Shown here: one piece after another, positions 13,599-14,263 of the stretch | Position numbering within the stretch: position 1 is the first letter of the stretch | How the letters are laid out: every line of letters starts with the position of its first letter | Origin: an uncultured Bacilli bacterium | Lineage (GTDB): Bacteria; Bacillota_I; Bacilli_A; RF39; UBA660 | Reading direction: 5' to 3' | Length of the DNA: 14,263 nt | NCBI GenBank assembly: GCA_944329545.1 | Contig: CALVIK010000021.1 | Location: 1-14,263, forward strand | The notes under the pieces: generated by a model | The model's database searches: none | Seen by the model: only the letters and a program-made list of their open reading frames with translations | What the model was told of the DNA's origin: nothing | Position numbers and translations under genes: made by a program

Positions 13599-14263
13599 AT
13601 GGATTTAATTAGATTAACAAATGTTAAAAAAACATACAATACTGGCGTAACCGCTATACAAAATATGAATTTAACAATAGGAAAAGGCGAATTTGTATTT
13701 ATAATTGGTTCAACGGGTTGTGGTAAAAGTACTTTAATTAAAATGCTTTACCGAGAAGAAAAACCATCAGCTGGACAAATTATTGTCGGTGGTATTGATG
13801 TTGGAAGGCTTAGAAATAGAAAAGTTTACAAAATTAGAAGAAAAATAGGTGTGGTATTTCAAGATTTTAAATTATTGCCCAAATCAACTGTTTATGAAAA
13901 TGTAGCTTTTGCTTTAGAAATATTTGGTTTACCAAAAGATGAAATTCATGCCAAAGTAGTTAAAGTATTAGAACTTGTTGGACTTAAACATAAAATAAAA
14001 AGTTATCCAGCTCAGCTTTCTGGAGGAGAGCAACAAAGGGTAGCTATCGCCAGAGCCATAGTAAATGGTCCTAAGCTTTTAATTTGTGATGAACCAACAG
14101 GAAACTTAGACCCAAAAACCAGTATGGGAATTATGGAAGTATTAGAAGAAATTAATAAACTTGGAACAACAATTATCATGGTTACTCATGATATTGATAT
14201 TGTTAAAAAAATGAACAAAAGAGTTATTGTATTAGATTCAGGAAGGGTGCTTAAAGATTATGA
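13599..14263 (+). CDS. ftsE: Cell division ABC transporter ATPase FtsE, 3' end missing
   Basis: The ATPase that, with FtsX, controls peptidoglycan hydrolases during division and, in Bacillus, elongation through CwlO. The first 221 residues are present; the frame is open at the window end, so only the last few are missing. It has Walker A (GSTGCGKS, 37-44), the Q-loop Gln88 in VVFQDFKLLP (an FtsE-typical stretch), the signature LSGGEQQR (140-147), Walker B (LLICDEPTGNLD, 160-171) and the H-loop His197. The start at 13599 follows a weak AAGGATGGTG. It lies 14 bases after the YitT gene, and ftsX is expected just beyond the window. The FtsE versus other LolD-type ATPase call rests on the sequence stretch and on the prfB neighbourhood. 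Confidence 0.93.
   Translation, partial: MDLIRLTNVKKTYNTGVTAIQNMNLTIGKGEFVFIIGSTGCGKSTLIKMLYREEKPSAGQIIVGGIDVGRLRNRKVYKIRRKIGVVFQDFKLLPKSTVYENVAFALEIFGLPKDEIHAKVVKVLELVGLKHKIKSYPAQLSGGEQQRVAIARAIVNGPKLLICDEPTGNLDPKTSMGIMEVLEEINKLGTTIIMVTHDIDIVKKMNKRVIVLDSGRVLKDY

Noticed and set aside
1..14263. CRISPR arrays, tRNA or rRNA genes
   Set aside because: No regularly spaced repeats and no cloverleaf or rRNA segments seen on either strand.

Overview
The window comes from a strongly AT-rich, low-GC Gram-positive bacterium. I would place it in the class Bacilli near the gut RF39, Erysipelotrichia or Turicibacter-like lineages. The reasons are the base composition, AGGTGAT-like and AGGAGG ribosome-binding sites, lipoproteins and sortase-free surface proteins, and a chromosomal block with Bacillus-type genes (yunB, yutD, prfB, ftsE). 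UGA is a stop codon: prfB carries the classic UGA-dependent programmed frameshift and tryptophans are written TGG, so this is not a code-4 mycoplasma. The exact lineage is inference.

Region 1 (1-8206) is the end of a Gram-positive type IV secretion system (T4SS). A 5'-truncated VirB4-type ATPase is followed, with very short gaps, by a membrane-anchored NlpC/P60 peptidase, a lipoprotein, a secreted two-domain cell-wall hydrolase (glucosaminidase plus CHAP) and a second lipoprotein that is a paralogue of the first. A terminator closes this operon at 5832-5862. Two candidate promoters follow at once and drive a VirD4/TraG-type coupling ATPase with an unusually long charged tail. The hydrolases would open peptidoglycan for the channel, the two ATPases would power it, and the paired lipoproteins are probably channel or envelope components. 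No relaxase, integrase or attachment site is visible here, so it may be one edge of a conjugative element or a resident secretion system.

Region 2 (8207-9975) holds a single-domain rhodanese with a 16-bp perfect palindrome in its leader and a terminator overlapping its stop codon. It is followed by a single-pass exported protein with Cys pairs and two diverged W-x-W-Y / YRDD repeats, ending in another strong terminator (10010-10045).

Region 3 (10085-11160) is yunB (sporulation protein family) and yutD. These lie close together in Bacillus subtilis too, so this is conserved chromosome. The apparent long start of yunB reads through the preceding terminator hairpin, and the true start is probably 10085.

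Region 4 (11161-11616) looks non-coding but is highly structured. It has two convergent promoters, two transcripts with near-identical 5' leaders (GAGGAG...GGTGCCTGCT), a 26-residue hydrophobic peptide gene preceded by a tiny leader ORF, and a shared hairpin terminator between them. The layout resembles a type I toxin-antitoxin locus, but the leaders are inverted rather than direct repeats. I consider this the most unusual element of the window.

Region 5 (11617-14263) is the housekeeping operon prfB (with +1 frameshift), a YitT-family membrane protein and ftsE (cut by the window end). prfB and ftsE are near neighbours in many Firmicutes.
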